NCBI GenBank assembly: GCA_963719345.1
Contig: CAVRCA010000005.1
Location: forward strand, 388,691-452,690
Length of the DNA: 64,000 nt
Direction: 5' to 3'
From: CAVRCA01 sp963719345
GTDB lineage: Bacteria > Pseudomonadota > Alphaproteobacteria > Acetobacterales > Acetobacteraceae
Position 1 is the stretch's first letter. The number at the start of each line of letters is the position of its first letter. The translations under genes were made by a program, and so were the position numbers. Below are positions 16,812-25,256 of the stretch, one piece after another. Below the pieces are notes generated by a model that saw only the letters and a program-made list of their open reading frames with translations, was not told where the DNA came from and ran no database searches.

Positions 16812-17310
16812 ATGTCCGGAACGCAAACCCGCACGCTCGCCGATCTCAAGGACCTGGCGATCGCGACAGCCGCGACGGCCGCACCCGAAGCGCAGGCCAG
16901 GCGCGAACCCAAGCGCGACGAGTTCGGCCGCGCCTACGCGACCGGCCGGCGCAAGAACGCGGTCGCCCGCGTCTGGATCAAGCCCGGCAAGGGCGAGATC
17001 ACCGTCAACGACAAGCGGGTGGTGCAGTATTTCGCCCGGCCGGTGCTGCGCATGCTGCTGACGCAGCCGTTCCTGGTGGCGGATCGCTACAACCAGTTCG
17101 ACGTGTATCTGCACGGTGACGGGCGGCGGATTGTCCGGCCAGGCCGGCGCGGTGCGCCACGGCATCAGTCGGGCTTTGACCAACTACGAGCCGGAGCTGC
17201 GCGGCATCCTCAAGGTTGCCGGCTTCCTCACCCGCGACCCGCGCGTGGTCGAGCGCAAGAAGTATGGCCGCATGAAGGCTCGACGCAGCTTCCAGTTCAG
17301 CAAGCGCTGA
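16812..17310 (+). CDS. rpsI: 30S ribosomal protein S9 (one frameshift)
   Basis: S9 is a small-subunit protein whose C-terminal tail reaches the P-site tRNA. The first frame gives an alphaproteobacterial N-terminal extension of about 38 residues, then AYATGRRKNAVARVWIKPGK and DRYNQFDVYLH. The second frame gives VTGGGLSGQAGAVRHGISRA, VVERKKYGRMKARRSFQFSK and the terminal Arg. One extra G at 17115/17116 separates them; CACGTG in place of CACGGTG restores a 165-residue protein. S9 is required for normal growth, so this is almost certainly a sequence error. A GTG at 17116 should not be taken as a start. Confidence 0.93.
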
Positions 17311-17340
17311 TCGCCGTCCGTTCCCCGGCGTGGCAGCGTG

Positions 17341-17372
17341 GGGCGGTCCCGTTCGGGGCCGCCCTCTTGCGT
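17341..17372 (+). terminator. Candidate intrinsic terminator after rpsI
   Basis: A ten-base stem GGGCGGTCCC/GGGGCCGCCC with one G-T pair closes a GTTC loop, followed by the T-containing tail TCTTGCGTT. It lies 31 bases after the rpsI stop and before argC. Confidence 0.6.
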
Positions 17373-17431
17373 TCCGGGCCTTGGGCAGAGACCATCCGAC
17401 CGTTCAGGCCGACGTTTCAGGGGTGTGCCGC

Positions 17432-18412
17432 ATGGCAGCAAGAGCTTCGGTCTTCATTGACGGCGAGGCCGGCACCACCGGGCTCGGCATCCGCGAGCGG
17501 CTGCTTGCGGTTCCCGAGATCGCGCTGCGCAGCGTGCCGCCGGAGCGACGCAAGGATTCCGAGGCGCGCCGGCAGATCATGGCTGAGGTGGACCTCGTGG
17601 TGCTCTGCCTGCCGGACGACGCGGCGCGCGAAGCGACGGCGCTGGCCGGCGGCCTGGGCGACCGCGCGCCCAAGCTGCTCGACGCCAGCACCGCGCATCG
17701 GGTCGCTCCGGGATGGGTCTACGGATTTCCCGAACTGGAGCCCGCACAGGCGGAGCGCATCGCGGCGGCGCATCGGGTCGCCAACCCGGGCTGCTATCCG
17801 ACCGGCGCGATCGCGCTGATCCGCCCGCTCGTGGACGCCGGCATCATGCCGCCCGACCACCCGGTGACGATCAACGCCGTCAGCGGCTATTCCGGCGGCG
17901 GCAGGGCGATGATCGAGGCGCACGAAGCGCAGGGCGGCCCGGCTTTCGAGCTCTACGGCCTCGGCCTCGAGCACAAGCATGTGCCGGAGACCGAGCGCTA
18001 TGGCGGGCTGACGCGGCGGCCGATCTTCGTGCCCTCGGTCGGGCACTTCCGCCAGGGCATGCTGGTCTCGATTCCGCTGCATCTCGACACTCTGGCGGGC
18101 CGGCCGTCGGGCGCCGACCTGCATGCGGCGTTGGCCGACCGCTATCGCGGCTGCGCGTTGGTGGCGACGGCGCCGGCGGAGGCAAACGGAAAACTCGAAC
18201 CGGAGGCGCTGAACGGGACCGACCGGCTGGAGCTGCGCGTCTTTGCCAACGAGGCGCATCGGCAGGCGGTGCTGGTGGCGAGATTGGACAATCTCGGCAA
18301 GGGGGCGTCGGGCGCCGCGGTGCAGAACATCCGGCTGATGCTGGGGATCGGCTCACAGGAGACCATCGGGGCCGCAGCGCCGCCGTCGCACAGGGAGGCC
18401 GTCCATGCCTGA
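17432..18412 (+). CDS. argC: N-acetyl-gamma-glutamyl-phosphate reductase (short type)
   Basis: ArgC reduces N-acetylglutamyl phosphate to the semialdehyde in arginine synthesis, using NADPH. The 326-residue protein is the short class (type 2): it starts ASVFIDGEAGTTGLGIRERL, with the NADP-binding loop modified to DGEAGTTG. It carries the catalytic cysteine in RVANPGCYPTGAIALI, then INAVSGYSGGGRAMIE and FVPSVGHFRQGMLVSIPLH. The ATG at 17432 is preceded by AGGGG. It overlaps the carbonic anhydrase gene by eight bases (ATGCCTGA), suggesting coupled translation. Confidence 0.95.
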   Translation: MAARASVFIDGEAGTTGLGIRERLLAVPEIALRSVPPERRKDSEARRQIMAEVDLVVLCLPDDAAREATALAGGLGDRAPKLLDASTAHRVAPGWVYGFPELEPAQAERIAAAHRVANPGCYPTGAIALIRPLVDAGIMPPDHPVTINAVSGYSGGGRAMIEAHEAQGGPAFELYGLGLEHKHVPETERYGGLTRRPIFVPSVGHFRQGMLVSIPLHLDTLAGRPSGADLHAALADRYRGCALVATAPAEANGKLEPEALNGTDRLELRVFANEAHRQAVLVARLDNLGKGASGAAVQNIRLMLGIGSQETIGAAAPPSHREAVHA

Positions 18413-18962
18413 CATCCAGATGCCCGCCGTTGCCGGACCGCTCTATGAACTCGACGGCGTCGCGCCTGACATCGCGCCGGATGCGTGGGTCGCGCCCTCG
18501 GCCGCGGTGATCGCCAACGTGCGGATCGGACCGCAATCGGGCATCTGGTTTCATTGCGTACTGCGCGGCGACACCAACTTCATCCGCATCGGCGCGCGCG
18601 TGAACATCCAGGACGGCACGATCGTCCACGTCAACCGGGGCTCGTTTCCGACCATCATCGAGGACGACGTGACGGTCGGCCACGCCTGCATCGTGCACGC
18701 CTGCACGCTGAAGCGGCGGGCGTTCGTCGGCATGGGTGCCACCGTGCTCGACGGCGCGGTGATCGAGGAAGGCGGCATGCTCGCCGCCGGCGGCCTGCTC
18801 ACGCCGAACAAGGTGATCGGGCCGAACGAGCTGTGGAGCGGATCGCCCGCGAAACTGTGGCGCGTGATGTCGGCCGAGGAGCGCGCGAACTTCGACCGCA
18901 CCGCCGAGCACTACGTCGAGCTGGCCGCCCGCTTCAAGGCAGGATTGCGGCCGGTCGGCTGA
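18405..18962 (+). CDS. Gamma-carbonic anhydrase family protein
   Basis: A 185-residue left-handed beta-helix (hexapeptide repeat) protein related to gamma-carbonic anhydrases, which interconvert CO2 and bicarbonate. The three metal-binding histidines are present at about 75 (TIVHVN), 93 (VGHAC) and 98 (VHAC). Hexapeptide repeats run from APSAAVIANVRIG through GMLAAGGLLTPNKVIGPNEL, and the C-terminus is a helix. The start overlaps the argC stop. Bicarbonate supply for carbamoyl phosphate, and thus arginine, would be a natural link but is inference. Many members of this family lack measured activity. Confidence 0.9.
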   Translation: MPDIQMPAVAGPLYELDGVAPDIAPDAWVAPSAAVIANVRIGPQSGIWFHCVLRGDTNFIRIGARVNIQDGTIVHVNRGSFPTIIEDDVTVGHACIVHACTLKRRAFVGMGATVLDGAVIEEGGMLAAGGLLTPNKVIGPNELWSGSPAKLWRVMSAEERANFDRTAEHYVELAARFKAGLRPVG

Positions 18963-18985
18963 CTGGATTGAGTTTGGATAGGTCG

Positions 18986-20176
18986 ATGGTCGGCATGTCC
19001 GGTCCACGCGACGAGGGCACCGGCTACGCAATGCGTCCGCCGGTGTCGAACGACGATTTGGTCCGCGCCGGGCGCGGCACTCCCATGGGTGAGCTGCTGC
19101 GCCGCTACTGGCACCCGATCGGACTTTCCGGCGACGCCGGCGCCACGCCACGAAAAATCCGCGCGCTTGGGGAAGACCTCATCCTGTTCCGCGACGGTGC
19201 CGGTCAAGCGGGGCTGGTGCACGCGCGTTGCTGCCATCGCGGCACGACGCTTTATTACGGCCGCGTTGAAGCGCGTGGCATCCGTTGCTGCTACCATGGC
19301 TGGTTGTTCGATACGCACGGACACTGTCTTGAACAGCCGTGCGAGCCCGAGGGCCGCCGCATCAAGGACAACGTCCGTCAGCCCTGGTATTCAGTGGAAG
19401 AGCGTTACGGGCTGATTTTCGCCTACATGGGCCCACCCGAGCGCAAGCCGGTTCTGCCGCGCTACGAGTGCCTGGGGACACTGGAGCAGGGCGAGTTCGT
19501 CGAGGCGGACGACACCTCGGTGGGGAGCGGCGGGCCGGCGATCGTGCCGTGCAACTGGCTGCAGCATTTCGAGAACGTGGTCGATCCGTTCCACGTGCCC
19601 ATCCTGCACGGCTCGTTCAGCGGCGCCCAGTTCACGCAGGCGATGGCGTCGATGCCCGACGTCGCGTTCGAAACCTCGCCACGCGGCGTTACCGTGCGCT
19701 CGACGCGCAAGGCGGAGGATGGCCGAACCTTCTATCGCGTCACGGAAGCGGCGCTGCCGACCTTGCGTGTCGTGCCCAACCCGCGCGTGTCGCAGTTCGC
19801 GCCGGTGGAATCGATCGGCTGGGTGCTGCCGATCGACGATACGTCGTTCCGCATCTATGTCGCCGGCCGCGTGCGAGAGACGGGCGAGATCGGGCGCATG
19901 CGCTCGACCTTCGACGGCAAGCTCTGGCGCGACATGTCGGAGGCGGAGCATCAGCGTTTCCCGGGCGATTACGAAGCGCAGGTCGGGCAGGGGCCGATCA
20001 CCGTCCATTCCGAGGAACATCTGGCGGGGTCGGACCGCGGCATCACCCTGCTACGCCGCATGCTGCGGGATCAGATCAAGGCGGTGGTGGAGGGGCGCGA
20101 TCCGATCGGCGTCGGCTTCGATCCCGAGGCGCCTGCGGTGACGTTCGAGGCGGGAAACTACATCCGCGCCGGATGA
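18986..20176 (+). CDS. Rieske non-heme iron oxygenase, alpha subunit
   Basis: A 396-residue oxygenase. The Rieske [2Fe-2S] ligands are C82/H84 (CCHRG) and C101/H104 (CCYHGW). The mononuclear iron site is in the motif NVVDPFHVPILHG, matching D-x2-H-x4-H. MGELLRRYWHPIGLS at the N-terminus is typical of the phthalate 4,5-dioxygenase/demethylase branch, which hydroxylates or O-demethylates aromatic substrates. No reductase or ferredoxin is adjacent, so electrons must come from elsewhere. I chose ATG 18986; 18995 is an alternative. It lies 23 bases after the carbonic anhydrase gene and converges with dnaE2. The substrate is unknown. Confidence 0.87.
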   Translation: MVGMSGPRDEGTGYAMRPPVSNDDLVRAGRGTPMGELLRRYWHPIGLSGDAGATPRKIRALGEDLILFRDGAGQAGLVHARCCHRGTTLYYGRVEARGIRCCYHGWLFDTHGHCLEQPCEPEGRRIKDNVRQPWYSVEERYGLIFAYMGPPERKPVLPRYECLGTLEQGEFVEADDTSVGSGGPAIVPCNWLQHFENVVDPFHVPILHGSFSGAQFTQAMASMPDVAFETSPRGVTVRSTRKAEDGRTFYRVTEAALPTLRVVPNPRVSQFAPVESIGWVLPIDDTSFRIYVAGRVRETGEIGRMRSTFDGKLWRDMSEAEHQRFPGDYEAQVGQGPITVHSEEHLAGSDRGITLLRRMLRDQIKAVVEGRDPIGVGFDPEAPAVTFEAGNYIRAG

Positions 20177-20193
20177 GCCGGCATGGAGCGCTC

Positions 20194-23100
20194 CTACCGA
20201 AAGTCCCGTGTGGGGATCTTGATGCCGCTGCCGAGCCGCAGGTCCGGGATGTAGATGTCGCGCGCCTTGCCCACCGGCTGATACGCCTCGCGCGGATCGG
20301 GAGCGCCGGGATGGGTCACGCCGTCGCCGCGGCCGCGCACCAGCGGGAACGGCTGATCGCGCTGCCCGACGCTGCGCAGCAGGTCGGACAGGTCGATCAG
20401 GTGCTCGGCAACGAGATGGATGACGTCACCCTCCCGCTGCATGCGCCCGCGACAGGCGATCATGCCGGCGCTCAGTACCAGGCGGCGCTGCCGGGCGAAC
20501 AGGCTGGGCCAGATGATCAGGTTGGCGACCCCGGTCTCGTCCTCGATGGTGATGAACATCACCCCTTTCGCCGACCCGGGCTTTTGGCGCACCAGGACCA
20601 GCCCGGGCACGGTCACGCGCCGGCCGTCCCGCATCGTGGGCAGATCGTTGCAGGCGATCATGCCCTGCCGCCGCAAATCATCCCGCAGGAAGGCGACCGG
20701 ATGCCGACGCAGGCTGAGGCCGGTCGCCTGATAATCCTCGACCACCTCGCGTCCCGCCGTCATCGGCGCGAGCGTGATCGGCGGTTCGACCAATTCCGGC
20801 TCCGGCTGCCGGCCCCGGTCGGCCGCGACGAACAGCGGCAACGCCTCGTCGGCGAGCCCACGGATAGCCCAGAGTGCCTGGCGCCGGTTCATCCCCAGCG
20901 AGTGGTAGGCGTCCGCCTCGGCCAGCCGTTCGAGGGCAGCGGCCGGCACACCGGCCCGACGCCACAGCTCCTCAATGCCACCATACGGCTGGTCCCCGCG
21001 ATGTGCCACGATCTCGGCGCCGTGTGCATTCGACAGGCCCTTCGCCATGCGCAGGCCGAGCCGGACAGCGAGAGTGCGGCTGCCCGATGATTCCAGCGTG
21101 CAGTCCCATCGGCTGCGGTTGACGCAGATCGGCCGGATTTTTACGCCATGGTCGCTGGCGTCGCGCACCACCTGCGCCGGGGCATAGAAACCCATCGGCT
21201 GCGCATTCAGCAGGGCGCAGCAGAACACGTCCGGGTAGTGGCATTTGAGCCAAGCGCTGGCATAGGCGATCAGGGCGAAGCTGGCGGCGTGGCTCTCGGG
21301 AAACCCGTAGGAGCCAAACCCCTCGATTTGGCTGAACGTCTTGTCCGCAAAATCCTGCGCATAGCCGCGATCGACCATGCCGCTGATCAGCTTGTCCTTG
21401 AAGTGCGACACGCCGCCGGTGAACTTGAAGGTGGCCATCGAGCGGCGCAACTGGTCCGCCTCCGAGGCGGTGAAGCCGGCGCAGACGATGGCCACCTGCA
21501 TCGCCTGTTCCTGGAACAGCGGCACTCCCAGCGTCTTGCCGAGCACCCGCTCAAGCTCCGGCGTGGGATAGTTGACCGGCTCGAGCTTTTCGCGGCGGCG
21601 AAGATAGGGGTGGACCATGTCGCCCTGGATCGGGCCGGGCCGCACGATCGCCACCTCGATCACCAGGTCGTAGAACGTTTTCGGGGCCATGCGCGGCAAC
21701 ATCGCCATCTGCGCCCGGCTCTCGATCTGGAAGGTGCCGAGGGTGTCCGCCCGGCGGATCATCGCGAAGGTGGCCGGGTCTTCCGGCGGGATGCCCGCCA
21801 TGTCGAGCGGAATGTCGTGGTGCTCGTCCAGCAGATCGAATGCCCGCCGCATGCAGCCGAGCATGCCGAGGCCGAGTACGTCGACCTTCATGAAGCGCAG
21901 CGCGTCGATGTCGTCCTTGTCCCATTCGACGACCTGGCGGTCCTGCATGGCGGCTGGCTCGATCGGCACCAGATCGGCGAGCCGGTCGCGGGTCAGCACG
22001 AAACCGCCCGGATGCTGGCTGAGATGGCGCGGGAAGCCGATGAGCTGGCGAGCGAGTTCCAGGGTGAGCCGCAGGCGTCGGTCCCCAAGGTTCAGGTTGA
22101 GCTCGGCGGCATGGTCGGGCTCGACGCCCTCCTCCGACCAGCCCCAGACTTGGCTTGCGAGCGCGCCGGTGACGTCCTCCGACAATCCCATCACCTTGCC
22201 GACCTCGCGCACCGCGCCACGGGAGCGGTAGCGGATCACGGTGGCGCAGAGGGCCGCGCGGTCGCGCCCATAGCGGTCGTAGATCCACTGGATGACCTCT
22301 TCGCGCCGCTCGTGCTCGAAATCGACGTCGATGTCCGGCGGCTCGCGGCGTTCGGCGCTGACGAAGCGCTCGAACAACAGGCCCGAGCGGACCGGGTCGA
22401 TGCTGGTGATGCCGAGCACGTAGCAGACCGCCGAGTTCGCCGCCGATCCCCGTCCCTGGCACAGAATGCCCTTGCTGCGGGCGAAGCGGACGATGCTGCT
22501 GACGGTGAGGAAGTAGGGGGCGTAGGCGAGATCGGCGATCAGTTGCAGCTCGTGATGGAGCTGCCGCCTCACGTCGTCCGGCAGCCCATCCGGGTAACGC
22601 AAAGGCACGCTGTCCCAGACCGCTTTTTCCAAGGTCTGCTGCGGCGACAGGGCGGGATCCTCGACCTCGTCGGGATACTGGTAGTGCAACTCGGCGAGGG
22701 AGAACGGGCAGCGCGCGACGATCTCCAGAGTGTGCGCCACCGCCTCGGGATGGCGGGCGAACAGCCGCGCCATCTCCTCGGGCGGCCGGAGATGGCGGTC
22801 GGCCGTGCGCTCGCGCCGGAACCCGGACTGCTCGATGGTGCAGCCCTCCCGGATGCAGGTGACCACGTCCTGCAGGATGCGGCGCTCGGGGGCGTGATAG
22901 AGCACGTCGCCGGTCGCGACCGTCGGGAGGCGCGCCGCCTGCGCCATGTCGGCCAGCTCGCGCAACCGGACGGCATCGCCCGGCCGCCGGCGCAGGGTCA
23001 GCGCCAGATAGGCGCGGCCCGGGAAGTCGGCGCGCAGGCGGTCGAGTTGATGGGCGAGCGCTTCGCCGGGGTCAGCCGGCAGCAGGATCGCAAGCAGGCC

Positions 23101-23451
23101 CTCGCCGGCGGCGGCAAAATCCTTCCAGGCGAGATCGCAGGCTCCTTTCCCCGCCCGTCCCTTGCCCAGCGTCAGCAGCTGGCACAGCCGGGAGTAGGCC
23201 GGCCGATCGGTCGGGTAGACAAGGACAGAAATCTGGTCGCGCAGGTCGAGCCGGCAGCCGATGACGCAGCGTACGCCGGCTTCTCCGGCGCGCTGATGCG
23301 CCCGCACCGCGCCGGCCAGTGTATTGCGATCGACGATGCCGAGGGCGGGCAGGCCCAAAATCTTGGCCGTGGCGAACAGCTCCTCGATATGCGAGGCGCC
23401 GCGCAGGAACGAGTAGTTCGAGGTGACCTGCAGCTCGGCGTAGCCGGTCAT
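20194..23451 (-). CDS. dnaE2: Error-prone DNA polymerase DnaE2 (ImuC)
   Basis: This 1085-residue C-family polymerase performs translesion synthesis with ImuB in SOS mutagenesis. It has the PHP domain (SNYSFLRGASHIEELF), the polymerase core (GRGSAANSAVCYVLGIT, the palm aspartates in REPPDIDVDFEHERREEV, HLSQHPGGFVLTRDRL), the finger/thumb region (VEVAIVRPGPIQGDMVHPYL, GFGSYGFPESHAASFALIAY) and an OB domain near VPGLVLVRQKPGSAKGVMF. It ends with the DnaE2-typical HPGAPDPREAYQPVGKARDI. Length is normal. Its ATG overlaps the stop of the upstream small ORF as ATGA, so translation is coupled within the imu operon. Confidence 0.95.
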   Translation of the reverse strand: MTGYAELQVTSNYSFLRGASHIEELFATAKILGLPALGIVDRNTLAGAVRAHQRAGEAGVRCVIGCRLDLRDQISVLVYPTDRPAYSRLCQLLTLGKGRAGKGACDLAWKDFAAAGEGLLAILLPADPGEALAHQLDRLRADFPGRAYLALTLRRRPGDAVRLRELADMAQAARLPTVATGDVLYHAPERRILQDVVTCIREGCTIEQSGFRRERTADRHLRPPEEMARLFARHPEAVAHTLEIVARCPFSLAELHYQYPDEVEDPALSPQQTLEKAVWDSVPLRYPDGLPDDVRRQLHHELQLIADLAYAPYFLTVSSIVRFARSKGILCQGRGSAANSAVCYVLGITSIDPVRSGLLFERFVSAERREPPDIDVDFEHERREEVIQWIYDRYGRDRAALCATVIRYRSRGAVREVGKVMGLSEDVTGALASQVWGWSEEGVEPDHAAELNLNLGDRRLRLTLELARQLIGFPRHLSQHPGGFVLTRDRLADLVPIEPAAMQDRQVVEWDKDDIDALRFMKVDVLGLGMLGCMRRAFDLLDEHHDIPLDMAGIPPEDPATFAMIRRADTLGTFQIESRAQMAMLPRMAPKTFYDLVIEVAIVRPGPIQGDMVHPYLRRREKLEPVNYPTPELERVLGKTLGVPLFQEQAMQVAIVCAGFTASEADQLRRSMATFKFTGGVSHFKDKLISGMVDRGYAQDFADKTFSQIEGFGSYGFPESHAASFALIAYASAWLKCHYPDVFCCALLNAQPMGFYAPAQVVRDASDHGVKIRPICVNRSRWDCTLESSGSRTLAVRLGLRMAKGLSNAHGAEIVAHRGDQPYGGIEELWRRAGVPAAALERLAEADAYHSLGMNRRQALWAIRGLADEALPLFVAADRGRQPEPELVEPPITLAPMTAGREVVEDYQATGLSLRRHPVAFLRDDLRRQGMIACNDLPTMRDGRRVTVPGLVLVRQKPGSAKGVMFITIEDETGVANLIIWPSLFARQRRLVLSAGMIACRGRMQREGDVIHLVAEHLIDLSDLLRSVGQRDQPFPLVRGRGDGVTHPGAPDPREAYQPVGKARDIYIPDLRLGSGIKIPTRDFR

Positions 23452-23726
23452 GGCTTTGCCGGCTTGGGATTGACTGGCTTGGGATTGACTGGGTTGGGAT
23501 CGTGCGGATGCGCGTGTCGGCTGGTGGTCGGCGCCGGGCCGGTCGGGCGCTTCATCAGCACGTAGCCGCTGCGCTGCAGGTGCTCCACCAGCCGCTCGGC
23601 GGTGATCCGCGCCATCATGTCATCGGCGTGGTGCACCCGCTTGCGCCCCTCGTAGCGAAGGGCAAAGGAGAGAGTATCGGTGATCTCCTCGATGGTCGCT
23701 TGGTGCAGGCGAGCCTCGTCCGGCAT
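23448..23726 (-). CDS. Small protein inside the imu mutagenesis cassette
   Basis: A 92-residue protein between imuB (15 bases) and dnaE2 (four-base ATGA overlap). Its core is ATIEEITDTLSFALRYEGRK followed by VHHADDMMARITAERLVEHL and QRSGYVLMKRP; it looks helical, with a charged central segment. The C-terminus is a Pro/Asn/Lys tail made by a 15-base tandem repeat (NPVNPKPVNPKPAKP). GAGGAC precedes the ATG. I recognise no named domain. Similar short ORFs with an R-R/K-V-H-x-A-D core are, from memory, seen as hypothetical proteins in other alphaproteobacteria. A structural or regulatory role in the ImuA-ImuB-DnaE2 complex is inference from position only. Confidence 0.7.
   Translation of the reverse strand: MPDEARLHQATIEEITDTLSFALRYEGRKRVHHADDMMARITAERLVEHLQRSGYVLMKRPTGPAPTTSRHAHPHDPNPVNPKPVNPKPAKP
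23461..23500 (+). repeat. 15-base tandem repeat coding a Pro-rich tail
   Basis: About 2.7 copies of GGCTTGGGATTGACT. Read on the minus strand it encodes the repeated N-P-K-P-V tail of the small imu-cassette protein. The multiple-of-three unit keeps frame if the copy number changes. Confidence 0.7.
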
Positions 23727-23741
23727 CGTGCGTCCTCGGTG

Positions 23742-25256
23742 TCAGAAAAAGCCGTGCAGGAACCAGCGGAGATTGCCGGTCGCGGGATCGAAACCGTCGC
23801 CGCTGCGATACAGCCAAAAGCGCCGCCCCGTTTCGTCCTCAACCTGCCAGTAATCGCGGGTGGCGCGGGTCTCGCTGTCGCGCTCCCACCACTCGCCGGC
23901 GATGCGTTCCGGCCCGTCGGCATGACGGATGCGATGCCGCTTGCGCCGCCAGACGAAAAAGGCGGGAGGCTGGTCGGGCAGCACCGCGATCGCGGTGACC
24001 GGTTGCGGCGGCGTCAGCAGACGGATCGGCCGGGGCAGGGCGGGCCAGAGCGTGCCCCCCGGCGGGGCGAGCGGAGACACCTGGCGGACGGAGCGTTCGG
24101 GCACGTCGCTCTGGTGCGGAACGACCCGGTAAACCCGCGCTCCACCCAGACGATTGGCCAGGCGGTCGATCAGGGGCGCGATGTCGGCCGCCTCATCGTC
24201 GGCATCGAGGAGGAGGGCCCGCTTCTGGGCATAGCGCAGCGTCTCGGCCAGCGGCACCAGCAGGTGCATCGCCTCGACCCCGAGACCCGGATCGACCTGG
24301 TCAATTCGTTCCTCCAACAGGCGCGTCAGATGTCGCGCGGTTCGCATCGGACGCGCGGTGCCGATCCGCACGACCTGGCACGTCCCGTCCACCCGCTCGA
24401 ACAGCAGATCGAGCTGCCGCGCGCCTTGCGCCCGCCGCTCCAGTTCGGCGCAGACCGCGTCCGTCAGCCGGCCGATCACGTGCGCGAAGGCTTCCGCCGT
24501 CAGCAGCGGTTCGACGAAGGCGAGCCGGCTGCCGGTCGTCTCGGCGGGAAAAATCGGCTCGATCGGCTCGAAGATGCGGCCGGTCGCCTGATCGAGGCGA
24601 TGCAACAGCCCCGGCCCGAAGCGTCGGGCAAGCGGGCCGCGCGCCGCCGCCCCCACTTGGCCGACGTGCTCGAAGCCGAGGCGGCGGAGCGCCTGCATCG
24701 TCTCCTCGGGCAGCCGGAGAGCGACCACCGGAAGCGGCGCGATGGCAGCTCCCGCCTCTCCTGCTGGCACCACGGCGAGCGCGGCCGTGCCGTGGCGCGC
24801 CATGGCCCAGGCGGCCCCCGGCGTATCGGCGACCGCCGCGCGGGCCGCCACGCCGCCGCGCTCCAGCCGGGCGACCAGGTTTTTCAACAGGTCCGCCTCG
24901 GCCCCGAACCGGTGGGCGCAGCCGGTGACGTCGATCCAGATCCCGTCCGGCGCGTCCGCCGCGGTCAACGGCGCATAGCGCAGGCTCCAACCGGTCAGTT
25001 CTGCCAGCGCCTGTGCGTCCCCTTGCGGGTCGGCCGGTGCGATGGCCAGCCCGGGGATCAAGGCTTGGCCCTGCGCAAGCGGCATCCCCGGGTAGAGACC
25101 CTGCGCCTGCGCCGCACGATCGGCGGCAGCCACGACCTGACGCCTGCCATCGTGCGCGACGGTCACGAGCGGCTTATCCGGCGGCGTGGCGGCGGATCGG
25201 CGCCTGATCCGATCCGTGGGCCAGGTCGGCAGCCAGATGGAGACGACCCTTCGCAT
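23742..25256 (-). CDS. imuB: DNA polymerase Y-family protein ImuB
   Basis: ImuB is a catalytically inactive Y-family homologue that links DnaE2 to the beta clamp during damage-induced mutagenesis. The 504-residue protein begins RRVVSIWLPTWPTDRIRRRS. It has the Y-family palm/fingers remnants (LYPGMPLAQGQALIPGLAIA, DGIWIDVTGCAHRFG), a helix-hairpin region (MQALRRLGFEHVGQVGA), and the C-terminal ImuB extension (HADGPERIAGEWWERDSETR, DYWQVEDETGRRFWLYR). It overlaps the end of imuA by 83 bases, a common compact arrangement. Expression is expected to be SOS-controlled through the LexA box upstream of imuA. Confidence 0.93.
   Translation of the reverse strand: MRRVVSIWLPTWPTDRIRRRSAATPPDKPLVTVAHDGRRQVVAAADRAAQAQGLYPGMPLAQGQALIPGLAIAPADPQGDAQALAELTGWSLRYAPLTAADAPDGIWIDVTGCAHRFGAEADLLKNLVARLERGGVAARAAVADTPGAAWAMARHGTAALAVVPAGEAGAAIAPLPVVALRLPEETMQALRRLGFEHVGQVGAAARGPLARRFGPGLLHRLDQATGRIFEPIEPIFPAETTGSRLAFVEPLLTAEAFAHVIGRLTDAVCAELERRAQGARQLDLLFERVDGTCQVVRIGTARPMRTARHLTRLLEERIDQVDPGLGVEAMHLLVPLAETLRYAQKRALLLDADDEAADIAPLIDRLANRLGGARVYRVVPHQSDVPERSVRQVSPLAPPGGTLWPALPRPIRLLTPPQPVTAIAVLPDQPPAFFVWRRKRHRIRHADGPERIAGEWWERDSETRATRDYWQVEDETGRRFWLYRSGDGFDPATGNLRWFLHGFF

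Noticed and set aside
21148..23565. 805-codon open frame on the plus strand, antisense to dnaE2
   Set aside because: It is the mirror of a high-GC coding frame; its translation is Arg/His/Gly/Val-rich with no domain, while dnaE2 on the other strand is fully conserved.
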